DNA of 64,000 nt, taken from assembly GCF_902832845.1 (NCBI RefSeq), contig NZ_CADFDB010000005.1, forward strand, positions 1 to 64,000. Direction: 5' to 3'. This document shows, piece by piece, positions 1-10,490 of this stretch. The notes under the pieces were generated by a model. That model worked only from the letters and a program-made list of their open reading frames with translations, did no database searches and had not been told where the DNA came from. A program made the position numbers and the translations under genes. How positions within the stretch are numbered: position 1 is the stretch's first letter; the number at the start of each line of letters is the position of its first letter. The DNA is from Burkholderia metallica. GTDB taxonomy: Bacteria > Pseudomonadota > Gammaproteobacteria > Burkholderiales > Burkholderiaceae.

Positions 1-1668
<1,668 letters not shown>

Positions 1669-1695
1669 TCGTACCGGTTGCGCATCGCGCGCACG

Positions 1696-1739
1696 AGCCC
1701 CTGCGCGGCAATCCCGATTGCCCGCGCAGGGGCTTTTTG
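1696..1739 (+). terminator. Rho-independent terminator after acs
   Basis: The arms AGCCCCTGCGCGG and CCGCGCAGGGGCT are complementary and are followed by a run of five T. It ends 12 bp before the start of the next gene, so the symporter pair probably depends on readthrough or on a promoter inside or very near the hairpin. Confidence 0.85.
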
Positions 1740-1751
1740 TTACATAACGGC

Positions 1752-2096
1752 ATGACCGTTCCGACCCGTCCCGCGCCTGCCGCGCCGCCTCCCGTTCCCG
1801 AGCCGCTCGCGCGGGCCCACGCGCGCTATTGGCGCTTCAACGTCGCGCTGATCGCGGTGCTGATGGTGATCGGCTTTTCGGTATCGTTCATCGTGCCGTT
1901 CTTCGCGCCGGCCCTTGCCGGTATCCGTTTCGCCGGGTTCAGCCTGCCGTTCTACGTTGGCGCGCAGGGCGCGATTCTCGTGTACCTCGTGCTGATCGTC
2001 GTCTACATCGGACTGATGCAACGCGCGGACCGCACGCTGCGCCGTGCGTACGACGATCATGCGGCACGCGCCGGCCTTGCGAACGGCGGGCGCTGA
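1752..2096 (+). CDS. DUF4212 small subunit of sodium/substrate symporter
   Basis: A 114-residue inner-membrane protein. A Pro/Ala-rich cytosolic N-terminus leads to two hydrophobic segments (about residues 33-56 and 70-95). The ARYWRFN stretch just before the first segment is typical of the DUF4212 family, whose genes sit directly upstream of SSS-type permeases. I chose ATG 1752 because the upstream TTG (1737) lies in the acs terminator. The permease follows after 3 bp, so the two are almost certainly co-translated. The exact function of the small subunit is not established; stabilising or modulating the permease is inference. Confidence 0.85.
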   Translation: MTVPTRPAPAAPPPVPEPLARAHARYWRFNVALIAVLMVIGFSVSFIVPFFAPALAGIRFAGFSLPFYVGAQGAILVYLVLIVVYIGLMQRADRTLRRAYDDHAARAGLANGGR

Positions 2097-2099
2097 TTC

Positions 2100-4115
2100 A
2101 TGCTGACGCGCCGACTGATCCGCGCCTACGCGCTCTACACGCTGGGGTTTCTCGGGTTCGTGCTGCTGATGTGGCGCATCGAGCGCGCGGCCGGCTCCGG
2201 CGTCTGGATCGGCTATGTGTTCCTGTTCGTGCCGATCGCCGTGTATGCGGTGATCGGGCTGCTGTCGCGCACGTCCGATCTCGTCGAATACTACGTGGCC
2301 GGGCGGCGCGTGCCGTCCGCGTTCAACGGGATGGCGACGGCGGCCGACTGGCTGTCGGCCGCGTCGTTCATCGGCCTGGCCGGCTCGCTCTACGCGACCG
2401 GCTACGACGCGCTCGCGTACGTGATGGGCTGGACGGGCGGGTTCTGCCTCGTCGCGTTCCTGCTCGCCCCTTATGTGCGCAAGCTGGCGCGCTACACGAT
2501 TCCCGATTTTCTCGGCACGCGCTTTTCGAGCACGGCCGTGCGCGCGCTGGCGGCCGGCGCGGCGATCCTGTGTTCGTTCGTGTATCTGGTCGCGCAGATC
2601 CAGGGCATCGGCCTGATCGCGACGCGCTTCATCGGCGTCGATTTCGCGATCGGGATTTTCTGCGGGCTCGCGGGCATTCTCGTGTGTTCGTTTCTCGGCG
2701 GGATGCGTGCGGTCACGTGGACGCAGGTCGCGCAGTACATCATCCTGATCAGTGCCATCCTGATTCCGGTGTCGCTGATCGCGATGAAGAACGGGCTCGG
2801 CCCCGTGCCGCAGTTCAATTACGGCAAGCTGATGGAGCGGGTCGCGGCGCGCGAGGCGCAGGTGCGCGATGCGTTCGACGAGCAGGAGGTGCGCGACGCG
2901 TATCGCAAGCAAGCCGCGGATATCCAGACGCGGCTCGACCGGCTGCCCGCATCCTATGCGGATGCGCGCCGGCATCTCGCCGACCAGCTGGCCGATTTGC
3001 GGCGCCACAACGGGCCGCTGCGCGAGATCAGCCAGCGCGAGCGCGAACTGGCCGACTTTCCGCGCGATCCGGCGGCGGCGCGGGTCGCGTGGACCCAGGC
3101 GCGCGACGATCTGCTCGCCCGGGCCGAGCCGCCGGTGCCGATGCACGAGCCGTTTCCCGCCGCGAGCGACGACGAACGCAAGCCGCGCGAACGGAATTTC
3201 CTCGCGCTGCTGCTGTGCCTGTCGCTCGGCACCGCGAGCCTGCCGCACATCCTGACGCGCTACAACACGACCACGTCGGTCGCGTCGGCGCGGCGCTCGG
3301 TCGGCTGGACGTTGTTCTTCATCGCGCTGTTCTACCTGAGCGTGCCGGTGCTCGCGGTGCTGATCAAGTACGAGATCCTCGCGAACCTCGTCGGGCGCCC
3401 GTTCGCCGAATTGCCGGCGTGGGTCACGCAATGGCATCACTTCGAACCCGACCTGATCAGCGTCGTCGAGGTGATTCGCGACGGCATCGTGCACTGGTCG
3501 GAAATCCAGATGCAGCCGGACATGGTCGTGCTGGCCGCGCCGGAGATCGCAGGGCTGCCGTATGTCGTGTCGGGGTTGATCGCGGCCGGGGCGCTCGCCG
3601 CGGCGCTGTCGACCGCGGACGGGTTGCTGCTGACGATCGCGAACGCGCTGTCGCACGACGTCTACTACTGCATGGTCGCGCCCGATGCATCGAGCCAGCG
3701 GCGCGTGACGATCTCGAAGGTGCTGCTGCTCGGCGTCGCGCTGTTCGCGTCGTATGTTGCGTCGCTCAATACGGGGAAGATCCTGTTTCTCGTCGGCGCC
3801 GCGTTCTCGCTGGCGGCCTCGAGCTTCTTTCCGGTGCTCGTGCTCGGCGTGTTCTGGAAGCGTACGACGACGCGTGGTGCCATCGCGGGGATGGTGACGG
3901 GGTTGGCGGTGTGCGTGTATTACATCGTGTCGACTTATCCGTTCTTCACGCAGTTGACCGGGTTCGCGGGGCGGACGTGGTTCGGGATCGAGCCGATCAG
4001 TTCAGGCGTGTTCGGGGTGCCGGCGGGGTTCGCGGTGGCGATCGTCGTGAGTCTGTGCGACAAGCGGCCGGATGAGTACACGCGGGCGCTGGTGGATTAC
4101 ATCCGGCATCCGTGA
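2100..4115 (+). CDS. Sodium:solute symporter (SSS, VC_2705-like)
   Basis: A 671-residue inner-membrane permease of the SSS family, related to the acetate permease ActP. The N-terminal half has the characteristic DLVEYYVAGRRVPSAFNGMA stretch and several membrane segments. About residues 240-365 form a hydrophilic, Arg/Ala/Asp-rich probable coiled-coil insertion, after which membrane segments resume. An insertion of this kind explains the length above the ~550 of ActP, and I believe it occurs in the VC_2705 subgroup. Partner DUF4212 lies directly upstream and acs before that. Probable substrate is acetate or another short carboxylate, by context only. Confidence 0.88.
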   Translation: MLTRRLIRAYALYTLGFLGFVLLMWRIERAAGSGVWIGYVFLFVPIAVYAVIGLLSRTSDLVEYYVAGRRVPSAFNGMATAADWLSAASFIGLAGSLYATGYDALAYVMGWTGGFCLVAFLLAPYVRKLARYTIPDFLGTRFSSTAVRALAAGAAILCSFVYLVAQIQGIGLIATRFIGVDFAIGIFCGLAGILVCSFLGGMRAVTWTQVAQYIILISAILIPVSLIAMKNGLGPVPQFNYGKLMERVAAREAQVRDAFDEQEVRDAYRKQAADIQTRLDRLPASYADARRHLADQLADLRRHNGPLREISQRERELADFPRDPAAARVAWTQARDDLLARAEPPVPMHEPFPAASDDERKPRERNFLALLLCLSLGTASLPHILTRYNTTTSVASARRSVGWTLFFIALFYLSVPVLAVLIKYEILANLVGRPFAELPAWVTQWHHFEPDLISVVEVIRDGIVHWSEIQMQPDMVVLAAPEIAGLPYVVSGLIAAGALAAALSTADGLLLTIANALSHDVYYCMVAPDASSQRRVTISKVLLLGVALFASYVASLNTGKILFLVGAAFSLAASSFFPVLVLGVFWKRTTTRGAIAGMVTGLAVCVYYIVSTYPFFTQLTGFAGRTWFGIEPISSGVFGVPAGFAVAIVVSLCDKRPDEYTRALVDYIRHP

Positions 4116-4178
4116 CGCGAGTGTCGTTCGGCATTGCTCAAGTGCCGCCCCGTCCGTGTCGGCGCCTTGACGGGTGGG

Positions 4179-4781
4179 TCAGAGCGCTGAAATGCCGAGT
4201 TCGGCTCCCTTGGTCGTCCGCACCCGGCTGAAATCACAGCTTCCATCCGTCACGCCTTTGGCGTTCGGGATGGCGACGCAGACGTAGGCACGGATGCCAT
4301 GCGGCAAGGCCACGTGGCGGAACTCGCCAACCTTGATCGTCGCGACCCGATCGACGGCAAATTGGTCGTTGATCGGCGTTACGCCCGACGGGATCGACAT
4401 GGTCACTTCCGACGTGGCGTTCCCGGCTTGCGATGTCAGCGTCTGGCTGCTGCCGATTTCTCCGTTGACCGAGAAGCGGATCGCTGCCTGCCCCTCGGAC
4501 ACGCGCTGGACCGTGACCGCGAGGGTCGGCTTGGCAATTCCCGCTGCGCATTTGCCGGCGGCGCATTCGCGAACGGAAAGAAGCGTGCGAAATTGGGACG
4601 CGGGCTGACCGATGACCGACAGGTCGGTCGACGATCCGCCGTCGCGCAGCGATTTCTCGAGCGGTGGGGGAGCGGTCACCGCGATGGTGGTGCTGATCGA
4701 CGCGGGCGAAAATGCCGTCGCGCAAGCTGACAGCATCGTCGCAGCAATAGCCATCATGGCGAACCGTGGACTCAATCGCAT
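4179..4781 (-). CDS. Putative lipoprotein of unknown function
   Basis: A 200-residue protein. From ATG 4781 it begins with a basic N-terminus, a short hydrophobic stretch and the lipobox LSAC with Cys at residue 20, so it should be exported and lipid-anchored. A longer reading frame starts at 4832 but would bury the signal peptide. The mature part is Ser/Thr/Val-rich and looks like beta structure; Cys residues near AAGKCAAG and near the C-terminus could form disulfides. I do not recognise the family. It converges on the symporter gene and shares direction with the DUF2939 gene upstream. Confidence 0.7.
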   Translation of the reverse strand: MRLSPRFAMMAIAATMLSACATAFSPASISTTIAVTAPPPLEKSLRDGGSSTDLSVIGQPASQFRTLLSVRECAAGKCAAGIAKPTLAVTVQRVSEGQAAIRFSVNGEIGSSQTLTSQAGNATSEVTMSIPSGVTPINDQFAVDRVATIKVGEFRHVALPHGIRAYVCVAIPNAKGVTDGSCDFSRVRTTKGAELGISAL

Positions 4782-4937
4782 GGATCTGACTAGCGGTGAT
4801 GAAACCCTGGATATCGTCAGGAGAATACACATCTTCAGCGTGTGGTGTTCGCGATTTGCTGCCCGTCGCAGGCTCGGCCCAAACGAGGAAGCGGACCGTC
4901 CGCGCTGAGTTGCCGGGTTCGGTTCGCTTCCTGGTAA

Positions 4938-5546
4938 TCAGTTCAAACCGAACTTGTCGATCGGCAGATTGACTGCGCTCAGCTTCCAGGACCAGAGGCC
5001 GTCACGCTTGAGGATGAATGTCACCTCGTCGTCCGTTCCTTTTCGCGCAGTTGCGGTGACGGTCGACCAGTTCTTGTAGCCGACCGAATAGTCGGCCTTC
5101 GGCTTGCTGCTCGTTGTTTGCGGTGCGGCGTCACTTCCGGACCCCGCATGGGCCGTTTCCGATGGTTCGGGAGAGGACGCCGGCACGCCGACGTGCGCGG
5201 GCTTGGCTGGTCCCTGGGCCATCATGGTCATGACTCCCGCCGGCGTAACCATCGTGTCGATGGCCTGATTCACGAAACCCATCGCCATCACCATTCCCAG
5301 ATCGGCGAATGGATTACCGTTCATCTCGGGGGAGTTCGCCATTTTCGCGTGCATCATGGTTATGAGTTGCGCACGCAGGCTTTCTCGCATCGATGGAAAA
5401 TCGACATGGGAAGAAAAAGAGTCGGCATCGTTGTCGGCCAGGGCCGATCGCATCTGATACAGGGTGATGTACGGGCTCGCATAACTGGACGCCACGCCCG
5501 CGGCTATTGCGATTCCGGCGATCGCCATACGTTTTTTATTTTTCAT
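4938..5546 (-). CDS. DUF2939-type exported protein
   Basis: A 202-residue protein. The basic N-terminus MKNKKR is followed by a hydrophobic segment to about residue 24, either a signal peptide or an N-terminal anchor. The following SPYITLYQMRSALADNDADSFSSHVDFPSMRESL pattern is typical of DUF2939 proteins. A low-complexity Pro/Ser/Ala/Thr linker (about residues 113-150) separates this from a C-terminal domain with WSTVTATARK and the ending ILKRDGLWSWKLSAVNLP. Function of the family is unknown. The AT content around its start is higher than in neighbouring genes. Confidence 0.72.
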   Translation of the reverse strand: MKNKKRMAIAGIAIAAGVASSYASPYITLYQMRSALADNDADSFSSHVDFPSMRESLRAQLITMMHAKMANSPEMNGNPFADLGMVMAMGFVNQAIDTMVTPAGVMTMMAQGPAKPAHVGVPASSPEPSETAHAGSGSDAAPQTTSSKPKADYSVGYKNWSTVTATARKGTDDEVTFILKRDGLWSWKLSAVNLPIDKFGLN

Positions 5547-5900
5547 GGTCTCTACACGCGTTCATATTGTTTATCGGGACGTCATTTTAACGGTCGCATG
5601 CCGGAGAATTTGAGTTTCCGAGAAACTGCGGCGCGGATATGCGATCGCTATTCCATTCCGAATGACGGATGGGTTGGAACGTTTTCAGGCTGAGCAAGAC
5701 AAACGAGCGATCAAAATGCTTTGAATTGCATGACCCGCGCCCGCGCTCGATGCACGGTGGCGGAAATCGATGCGAAGCGTGCGATGGCGGGCGAGTTTGC
5801 GCTGGACGGGGGGATCGACGCTGCAAGAGCGCATCATGGGCGCCGCCAACGGTCGCCGCACTCGCGATCGACGGACGCTTTGGGGGGGGCAGACATGAAA

Positions 5901-5923
5901 AACGGGCCGGGCGGCCCGTTTTT
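5901..5923 (+). terminator. Hairpin with T run, possible bidirectional terminator
   Basis: AACGGGCC and GGCCCGTT pair around GGGC and are followed by T residues; on the other strand there is an A/T run as well. There is no clear gene just upstream on the plus strand, so it may be a remnant or may insulate the tRNA from the DUF2939 gene. Confidence 0.55.
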
Positions 5924-6053
5924 GCTGATGTCCCGGCGGAGGAAGGGTGATTCGTCGACACGAGCGCGGGCCGCGGATTCGCTTGCGAGCGAATCCCTTC
6001 GAATCCCCCGCGCAATCCGAACTATCGGCTTGCCTCTCTCCGGAAACGAAAAT

Positions 6054-6074
6054 GCCCGCTGGCGCGGGCATTTT
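6054..6074 (-). terminator. Terminator of tRNA-Ser
   Basis: ATGCCCGC and GCGGGCAT form a stem separated by four bases, followed on the minus strand by a short T run. It lies 8 bases past the tRNA 3' end in the direction of tRNA transcription. Confidence 0.75.
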
Positions 6075-6081
6075 TGAATAC

Positions 6082-6172
6082 TGGCGGAGAGAGGGGGATT
6101 CGAACCCCCGATAGGCGATTAACCTATACACGCTTTCCAGGCGTGCGACTTAAACCACTCATCCATCTCTCC
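6082..6172 (-). tRNA. tRNA-Ser (anticodon GGA)
   Basis: Read on the minus strand: acceptor stem GGAGAGA with UCUCUCC, discriminator G and an encoded CCA. The anticodon arm is CGCCU-GGAAAGC-type with anticodon GGA. There is a long variable arm, as expected for a type II tRNA, and the T-loop GGTTCGAATCC. Total length is 91 nt including CCA. Decodes UCC/UCU. Confidence 0.96.
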
Positions 6173-6358
6173 GGAAGACCGAAAGTATAGCAAACTCTGG
6201 GGGCGGTCCGCCACCCCGTCCGACGAGCCATGCAAATCGGACGGGGCGCGAGGTCGGCGGCCCGCCAGACAGCCGTCGAGCGGACGGTCGCGCCATCATG
6301 CGATCATGTTCAGTCCGCCTGCATTTTCCAGCCCTTCGTTCAACAGGAACGCCCCGCC

Positions 6359-6988
6359 ATGTCGCTGTCCGCCTTGCTGGCTTTTGCCCTGATCCTGTCC
6401 GTCGGCGTCGCGACGCCCGGCCCGACGGTGTTGCTCGCGATGAGCAACGGCTCGCGGTACGGATTGCGTCACGCGATGGTTGGCATGCTGGGGGCTGTCA
6501 CGGCCGATGTCGTGCTCGTTGCGCTGGTCGGGTGCGGTCTCGGGATGCTGCTCGACGCGTCGGAAACGGCATTCGTCACACTGAAGCTGGCCGGTGCGGC
6601 GTGGCTCGCCTATGTCGGCGTGCGGATGCTGCTGTCTTCCGGCGGTTCCACCGCTGCGCAGGCGCTCGATCACGCGACGCCCGATCGCCGGACCGCGTTC
6701 CTCAAGAGCTTTTTCGTCGCGATGAGCAACCCGAAGTACTACCTGTTCATGTCCGCGCTGCTGCCGCAGTTCGTCGACCGGGCGCATGCAATCGCGCCAC
6801 AGTACGCGATCCTTGCGGCGACGATCGTCGCGATTGACGTCGTCGGGATGACCGGCTATGCACTGCTCGGCGTGCATTCGGTGCGCGTGTGGAAGGCCGC
6901 GGGGGAGAAGTGGCTGAACCGTGTCAGCGGGTCGCTGCTGTTGATGCTCGCGGGCTACGTCGCGCTGTATCGCAAGGCCGCGAACTGA
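6359..6988 (+). CDS. LysE/RhtB family exporter
   Basis: A 209-residue inner-membrane protein of the LysE amino-acid export superfamily. The N-terminal GVATPGPTVLLAMSNGSRYGLRHAMVGMLGA motif is characteristic of the family. Five to six hydrophobic segments follow, with the conserved FLKSFFVAMSNPKYYLFMSALLPQFV stretch in the middle. ATG 6359 was chosen because AGGA lies 11-14 bases upstream and it puts the first membrane segment at the N-terminus. The exported substrate cannot be read from sequence; homoserine, threonine or other amino acids are usual. It appears monocistronic or paired with the next small gene. Confidence 0.9.
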   Translation: MSLSALLAFALILSVGVATPGPTVLLAMSNGSRYGLRHAMVGMLGAVTADVVLVALVGCGLGMLLDASETAFVTLKLAGAAWLAYVGVRMLLSSGGSTAAQALDHATPDRRTAFLKSFFVAMSNPKYYLFMSALLPQFVDRAHAIAPQYAILAATIVAIDVVGMTGYALLGVHSVRVWKAAGEKWLNRVSGSLLLMLAGYVALYRKAAN

Positions 6989-7033
6989 CGCGGCGATGCA
7001 TCGGGAACCAGACCTTCACCAACTGGCTCGACG

Positions 7034-7459
7034 ATGAAGCCGATCGAGCGCTTCACGCTCGAAACGCACGACGGTCCGTATGAAACGTGGCCGTCGCGCA
7101 CGCACGTGCTCGTGAACGGCGAACGTTGCGGCCTCACCGTTTCCGGCTATGTGCTGCTTCGCCAGTTCGAGACGCCGGACGCCTATCTGCTCGTCACCGA
7201 CTACGACTGCCTGTTCGAGGAGGCCGTCACGTTCACGCTCCTGTCGAAGAATCCGTTGAAGGAACTCGCGCGGCGCACGGTCGGCGCGATGTACGCGTCG
7301 TGCCATCTGGACGACATGACGTGGGCCGACGACCGCCATTTCAGCGCGACGTTCGTGGACATCGAAGGACGGTGGGATTTCACGATTCGTGACCGATCGG
7401 TGCCGTTCGTGCTGCCACGGCTAGGTATGCGGCAAGTGCCTGCCGGCGCGGCGTCATGA
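7034..7459 (+). CDS. Conserved hypothetical protein, 141 aa
   Basis: A soluble acidic protein without signal peptide or membrane segment. Visible features are a W/Y/F-rich N-terminus (ETHDGPYETWPSRTHVLVNG), a central LLVTDYDCLFEEAVTFTLL stretch and a C-terminal GRWDFTIRDRSVPF. Predicted alternating strands suggest a small beta-rich fold. Codon usage matches the chromosome. It lies 45 bp after the LysE-type gene and could be co-transcribed. I do not recognise the family. Confidence 0.65.
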   Translation: MKPIERFTLETHDGPYETWPSRTHVLVNGERCGLTVSGYVLLRQFETPDAYLLVTDYDCLFEEAVTFTLLSKNPLKELARRTVGAMYASCHLDDMTWADDRHFSATFVDIEGRWDFTIRDRSVPFVLPRLGMRQVPAGAAS

Positions 7460-7689
7460 CGACGATCGGGTGTCGCCGGACGAGGCGTGATCAATTCGAA
7501 AGATTGTGAAATTTTAAATCTGGTTAGAAGCATTGTACAAAGCGCTCTAAATCCTTTCAAAATTTCGTCACTCGGCTGACAAATTTGATATGCTCGCGAA
7601 AAAACAGGCGGGCGGCACTCCCAGGACGGACCAGCGGGCGTGATTTCCCGACGAACAACGAAGTAAAACAAAATCCTGAGAGTCATGCT

Positions 7690-10467
7690 GTGAATACAGC
7701 CGAATTGCTACGCGCATTTGCGTCCGGGGTGGTCGATCAGAACAATCGGCCGGTTCGCATGAACTGGGGGCCAGCCCAGAAGACGCTCGAGCAGGTGCTC
7801 GCGCTTCAGTATGCCGATATCCGGGAAGGGTTGATGACGGGCATCGAGGGGCATCTGACCTGCGTGTCCGCTCGGGCCGATCTCCCGATCCGCAGCTTCA
7901 TCGGGCTACCGGTTTCCGTGGAGATGACGACCGATCGCGGGCGTCTCCATACCATCAACGGCATCGTCACCGACGTCCGCACCGGACAGTCGGACGGTTC
8001 GCTCACCTGCTACCAGTTGACGATTCGCGACGTGCTGTCGGTGATGGAGCGGCGAACCAATTCGCGATTGTTCCGCACCAAGAACCTGCCCGACATCCTC
8101 GGCGTGCTGCTCCAGGAGTGGCGCCAGCGCAGCTCGGCGCTGGCGGGCGCATTTGAATTCGACCTGTCCGGCCTGCAAGGCGAACGTTACCCGGCGCGCG
8201 AACTTACGCGGCAGGTCAACGAGTCGGACGCGCACTTCATCCGACGGCTGCTGCGGCGCGACGGTGCGACCGTCTTCGTCAAGGCAGGCAAGGCCGGTGA
8301 GCGGGCGAACGGCAACGCGAACGACACGCCGGTTCATACGCTGGTCTTTGCCGACGATTCGATGAAGTTGCCTGAGACGGTTGCCGGTACCGTTCGCTAT
8401 CACCGTGATGCCGCCACCGAAGAGCGCGACTCGATCACGCTGTGGGCGACGAGCCGCAGCCTGATTCCGGGCAAGATCGTCCGGCCGACATGGGATTACA
8501 AGACCGGCCGGATGTCGCAAACCGAACAGGCGACGATCGTCGACCAGGGCGACGGCGGCAACGATCTCGGGCATTTGCTGGCCGACAGCGTCATCGATAT
8601 TCCGCACGCGGGAAATTCGTCGGCCGATCTCGACCGGATCGGCAAGGACCGCATGCTTGCGCACGAACTGCGCGCGGAATCCGTCGACGGCGTGAGCAAT
8701 GTGCGCGACCTGGCCGTCGGCCACTGGTTTGCGCTTGCCGAGCATCCGCAGCTCGACACATTGCCGGCCGAGCAACGGCAGTTCGTCGTCACGTCGCTTC
8801 ATCACCGTGTACGGAACAACCTGCCGAAGGAACTGAACGAGCGCGCACAGTCGTTATTCGCGGCAAGCCGCGTGCTGTTCAACGCGGTGCCGACCGACGT
8901 GAGCAGCACGCCGGGCGATGAAAGCGACAGGCGCTACGAGAACACGTTCTCGTGCGTGCGGCGCGGTGTGCCGCTGACCCCGGCCTACGATCCCCATGTC
9001 GACCTGCCGGCCGTGCATCCGATGACGGCCGTCGTCGTCGGACCCGACGGGGAAGAAGTGTTCTGCGATGAAATGGGCCGCATCCGGGTGCAGATCCAGG
9101 GGCTGAACGCGGACGATCACGCGCATGCGCAGGGTGCCGGCACGAGCGGCACGCCGACCGACAGCGCGCCGGTGCGTGTCGCCTGCGCGCTCGCCGGGCC
9201 GAGCTTTGGCGCGAATACTTTGCCGCGCGTCGGCATGGAGGTGCTGATCGGCCATATCGGCGGCGACCCTGACCGGCTCGTCGTGATGGGCGTGCTGGCC
9301 AACGGGCCGAACATGCCGGCGACCTTCAGTCACACCGGCGCGCTGCCGGGCAACCGTTACCTGTCCGGTACGAAGACGAAGGAAATCAAGGGGCAGCGGT
9401 ACAACCAGATCCGCTTCGACGATACGCCGGGGCAGATCAGCAGCCAGCTGGCGAGCGAGCATGCGCATAGCCAGCTGAACCTCGGCTATCTGACGCAGCC
9501 GCGCGACAACGGCCAGGGTACGGGGCGCGGCGAGGGCGCCGAGTTGCGCAGCGATGCGCACGTGGCGATTCGCAGCGGCAAGGCGATGCTGATTTCGGCC
9601 TGGGAACGGCTGCGTGCGAGCGACGGCCACCTGGCGCGGGACGAGTATCTGCAACTGATGCAGGAATGCGTCGAACTGTTCAAGAGCCTCGGGGACTATG
9701 CAGGCCAGCATCAGGGCGTGGCGCCCGATACGCAGCCGCACGACACGCTCATGACTACAGTGAAAGGCTGGCCGAATGGAGAACCGTCCGGCGGCGGCGA
9801 CTCCTCGGGCGCATCGATGGCGGCGATCGGGATCACCGCGCCGGCCGGCATCAGCATGGCGACGCCGAAGACGGTCACGACCCATGCGGGCGGCAACGTC
9901 GATGTCGTTGCGCAGAATCATCTTCAGTACACGAGCGGGCAGCGGATCAACCTTCAGGCCGGGCACGGCGTGGCGATGTTCGCGCACAGCGAAGGCGTTT
10001 CGGCGATCGCCAACCAGGGGAAGGTGGCGCTGCAGAGCCAGAACGACGATACACAGATCGATTCCGCGAAAAACATCCAGATGACGGCGGCGGGCGGCAA
10101 GCTCGCGGGCATGGCCAGCGAGCAGGTCGTGTTCGTGACGTCGGGCGGCGCGTATTTGAAGCTGCATGGCGGGGATATCGAGCTCGGATGTCCGGGAAGT
10201 TTCACCGTCAAGTCCGCATCGCATACGTGGGCCGGCCCGGCGAGCATGAGCACCGATTTCCCGAAGTTCGATCAAGGTTCGCTGGGACGGGTGCCGAAGC
10301 TGGTCAGGGCTACCGACGGGCAACCGGTCGAAGGGATGGAAGCCGAGGTGCGCAAGGCATCGGGCGAATTGATCAAGGGGAAGACCGACGCGGAAGGCAA
10401 GCTGGCGCCGGTCAGCAGCGATCAGTTCGAGCAACTGGCGGTTCGCTTCTTCAAGTCGCGAACCTGA
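7690..10467 (+). CDS. vgrG: Type VI secretion tip protein VgrG with C-terminal extension
   Basis: A 925-residue spike protein of the T6SS. The N-terminal gp27/gp44-like part has VRMNWGPAQKTLEQVLALQYADI and the EGHLTCVSARADLPIRSFIGLPV hub region. The gp5-like OB fold has DEMGRIRVQIQG at about residue 459 and PRVGMEVLIGHIGGDPDRLVV. A DUF2345-type beta-helix covers roughly residues 600-850. The last ~70 residues (PKLVRATDGQPVEGMEAEVR..., ending in FKSRT) resemble a transthyretin-like cargo domain. GTG 7690 is preferred: upstream codons in frame are unlike a VgrG N-terminus. No core T6SS genes are present, so this is an orphan VgrG using machinery encoded elsewhere. Confidence 0.95.
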   Translation: MNTAELLRAFASGVVDQNNRPVRMNWGPAQKTLEQVLALQYADIREGLMTGIEGHLTCVSARADLPIRSFIGLPVSVEMTTDRGRLHTINGIVTDVRTGQSDGSLTCYQLTIRDVLSVMERRTNSRLFRTKNLPDILGVLLQEWRQRSSALAGAFEFDLSGLQGERYPARELTRQVNESDAHFIRRLLRRDGATVFVKAGKAGERANGNANDTPVHTLVFADDSMKLPETVAGTVRYHRDAATEERDSITLWATSRSLIPGKIVRPTWDYKTGRMSQTEQATIVDQGDGGNDLGHLLADSVIDIPHAGNSSADLDRIGKDRMLAHELRAESVDGVSNVRDLAVGHWFALAEHPQLDTLPAEQRQFVVTSLHHRVRNNLPKELNERAQSLFAASRVLFNAVPTDVSSTPGDESDRRYENTFSCVRRGVPLTPAYDPHVDLPAVHPMTAVVVGPDGEEVFCDEMGRIRVQIQGLNADDHAHAQGAGTSGTPTDSAPVRVACALAGPSFGANTLPRVGMEVLIGHIGGDPDRLVVMGVLANGPNMPATFSHTGALPGNRYLSGTKTKEIKGQRYNQIRFDDTPGQISSQLASEHAHSQLNLGYLTQPRDNGQGTGRGEGAELRSDAHVAIRSGKAMLISAWERLRASDGHLARDEYLQLMQECVELFKSLGDYAGQHQGVAPDTQPHDTLMTTVKGWPNGEPSGGGDSSGASMAAIGITAPAGISMATPKTVTTHAGGNVDVVAQNHLQYTSGQRINLQAGHGVAMFAHSEGVSAIANQGKVALQSQNDDTQIDSAKNIQMTAAGGKLAGMASEQVVFVTSGGAYLKLHGGDIELGCPGSFTVKSASHTWAGPASMSTDFPKFDQGSLGRVPKLVRATDGQPVEGMEAEVRKASGELIKGKTDAEGKLAPVSSDQFEQLAVRFFKSRT

Positions 10468-10490
10468 GCTGAGTCTTCAAGAAAAACAAC

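Larger units (their letters stand above)
5547..6081. other. Intergenic region with three hairpins, no gene
   Basis: A stretch of 535 bases between the DUF2939 gene and tRNA-Ser. Open frames here have biased, repetitive composition and no Shine-Dalgarno, so I call no gene. It holds hairpins at about 5901-5923, 5975-5996 and 6054-6074. The last one belongs to the tRNA. The promoter of the DUF2939 gene should lie near 5560-5620, which is relatively AT-rich. Confidence 0.6.

Noticed and set aside
1740-3656. Very long open frame (638 codons) opposite the symporter gene
   Set aside because: Arg/Asp/His-rich antisense shadow caused by high GC; no family motif, and the symporter frame on the plus strand is clearly coding.
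5991-6015. Second partial tRNA T-arm-like sequence (TTCGAATCCCC) near tRNA-Ser
   Set aside because: Only about ten bases match and no acceptor or anticodon arm can be folded around it.
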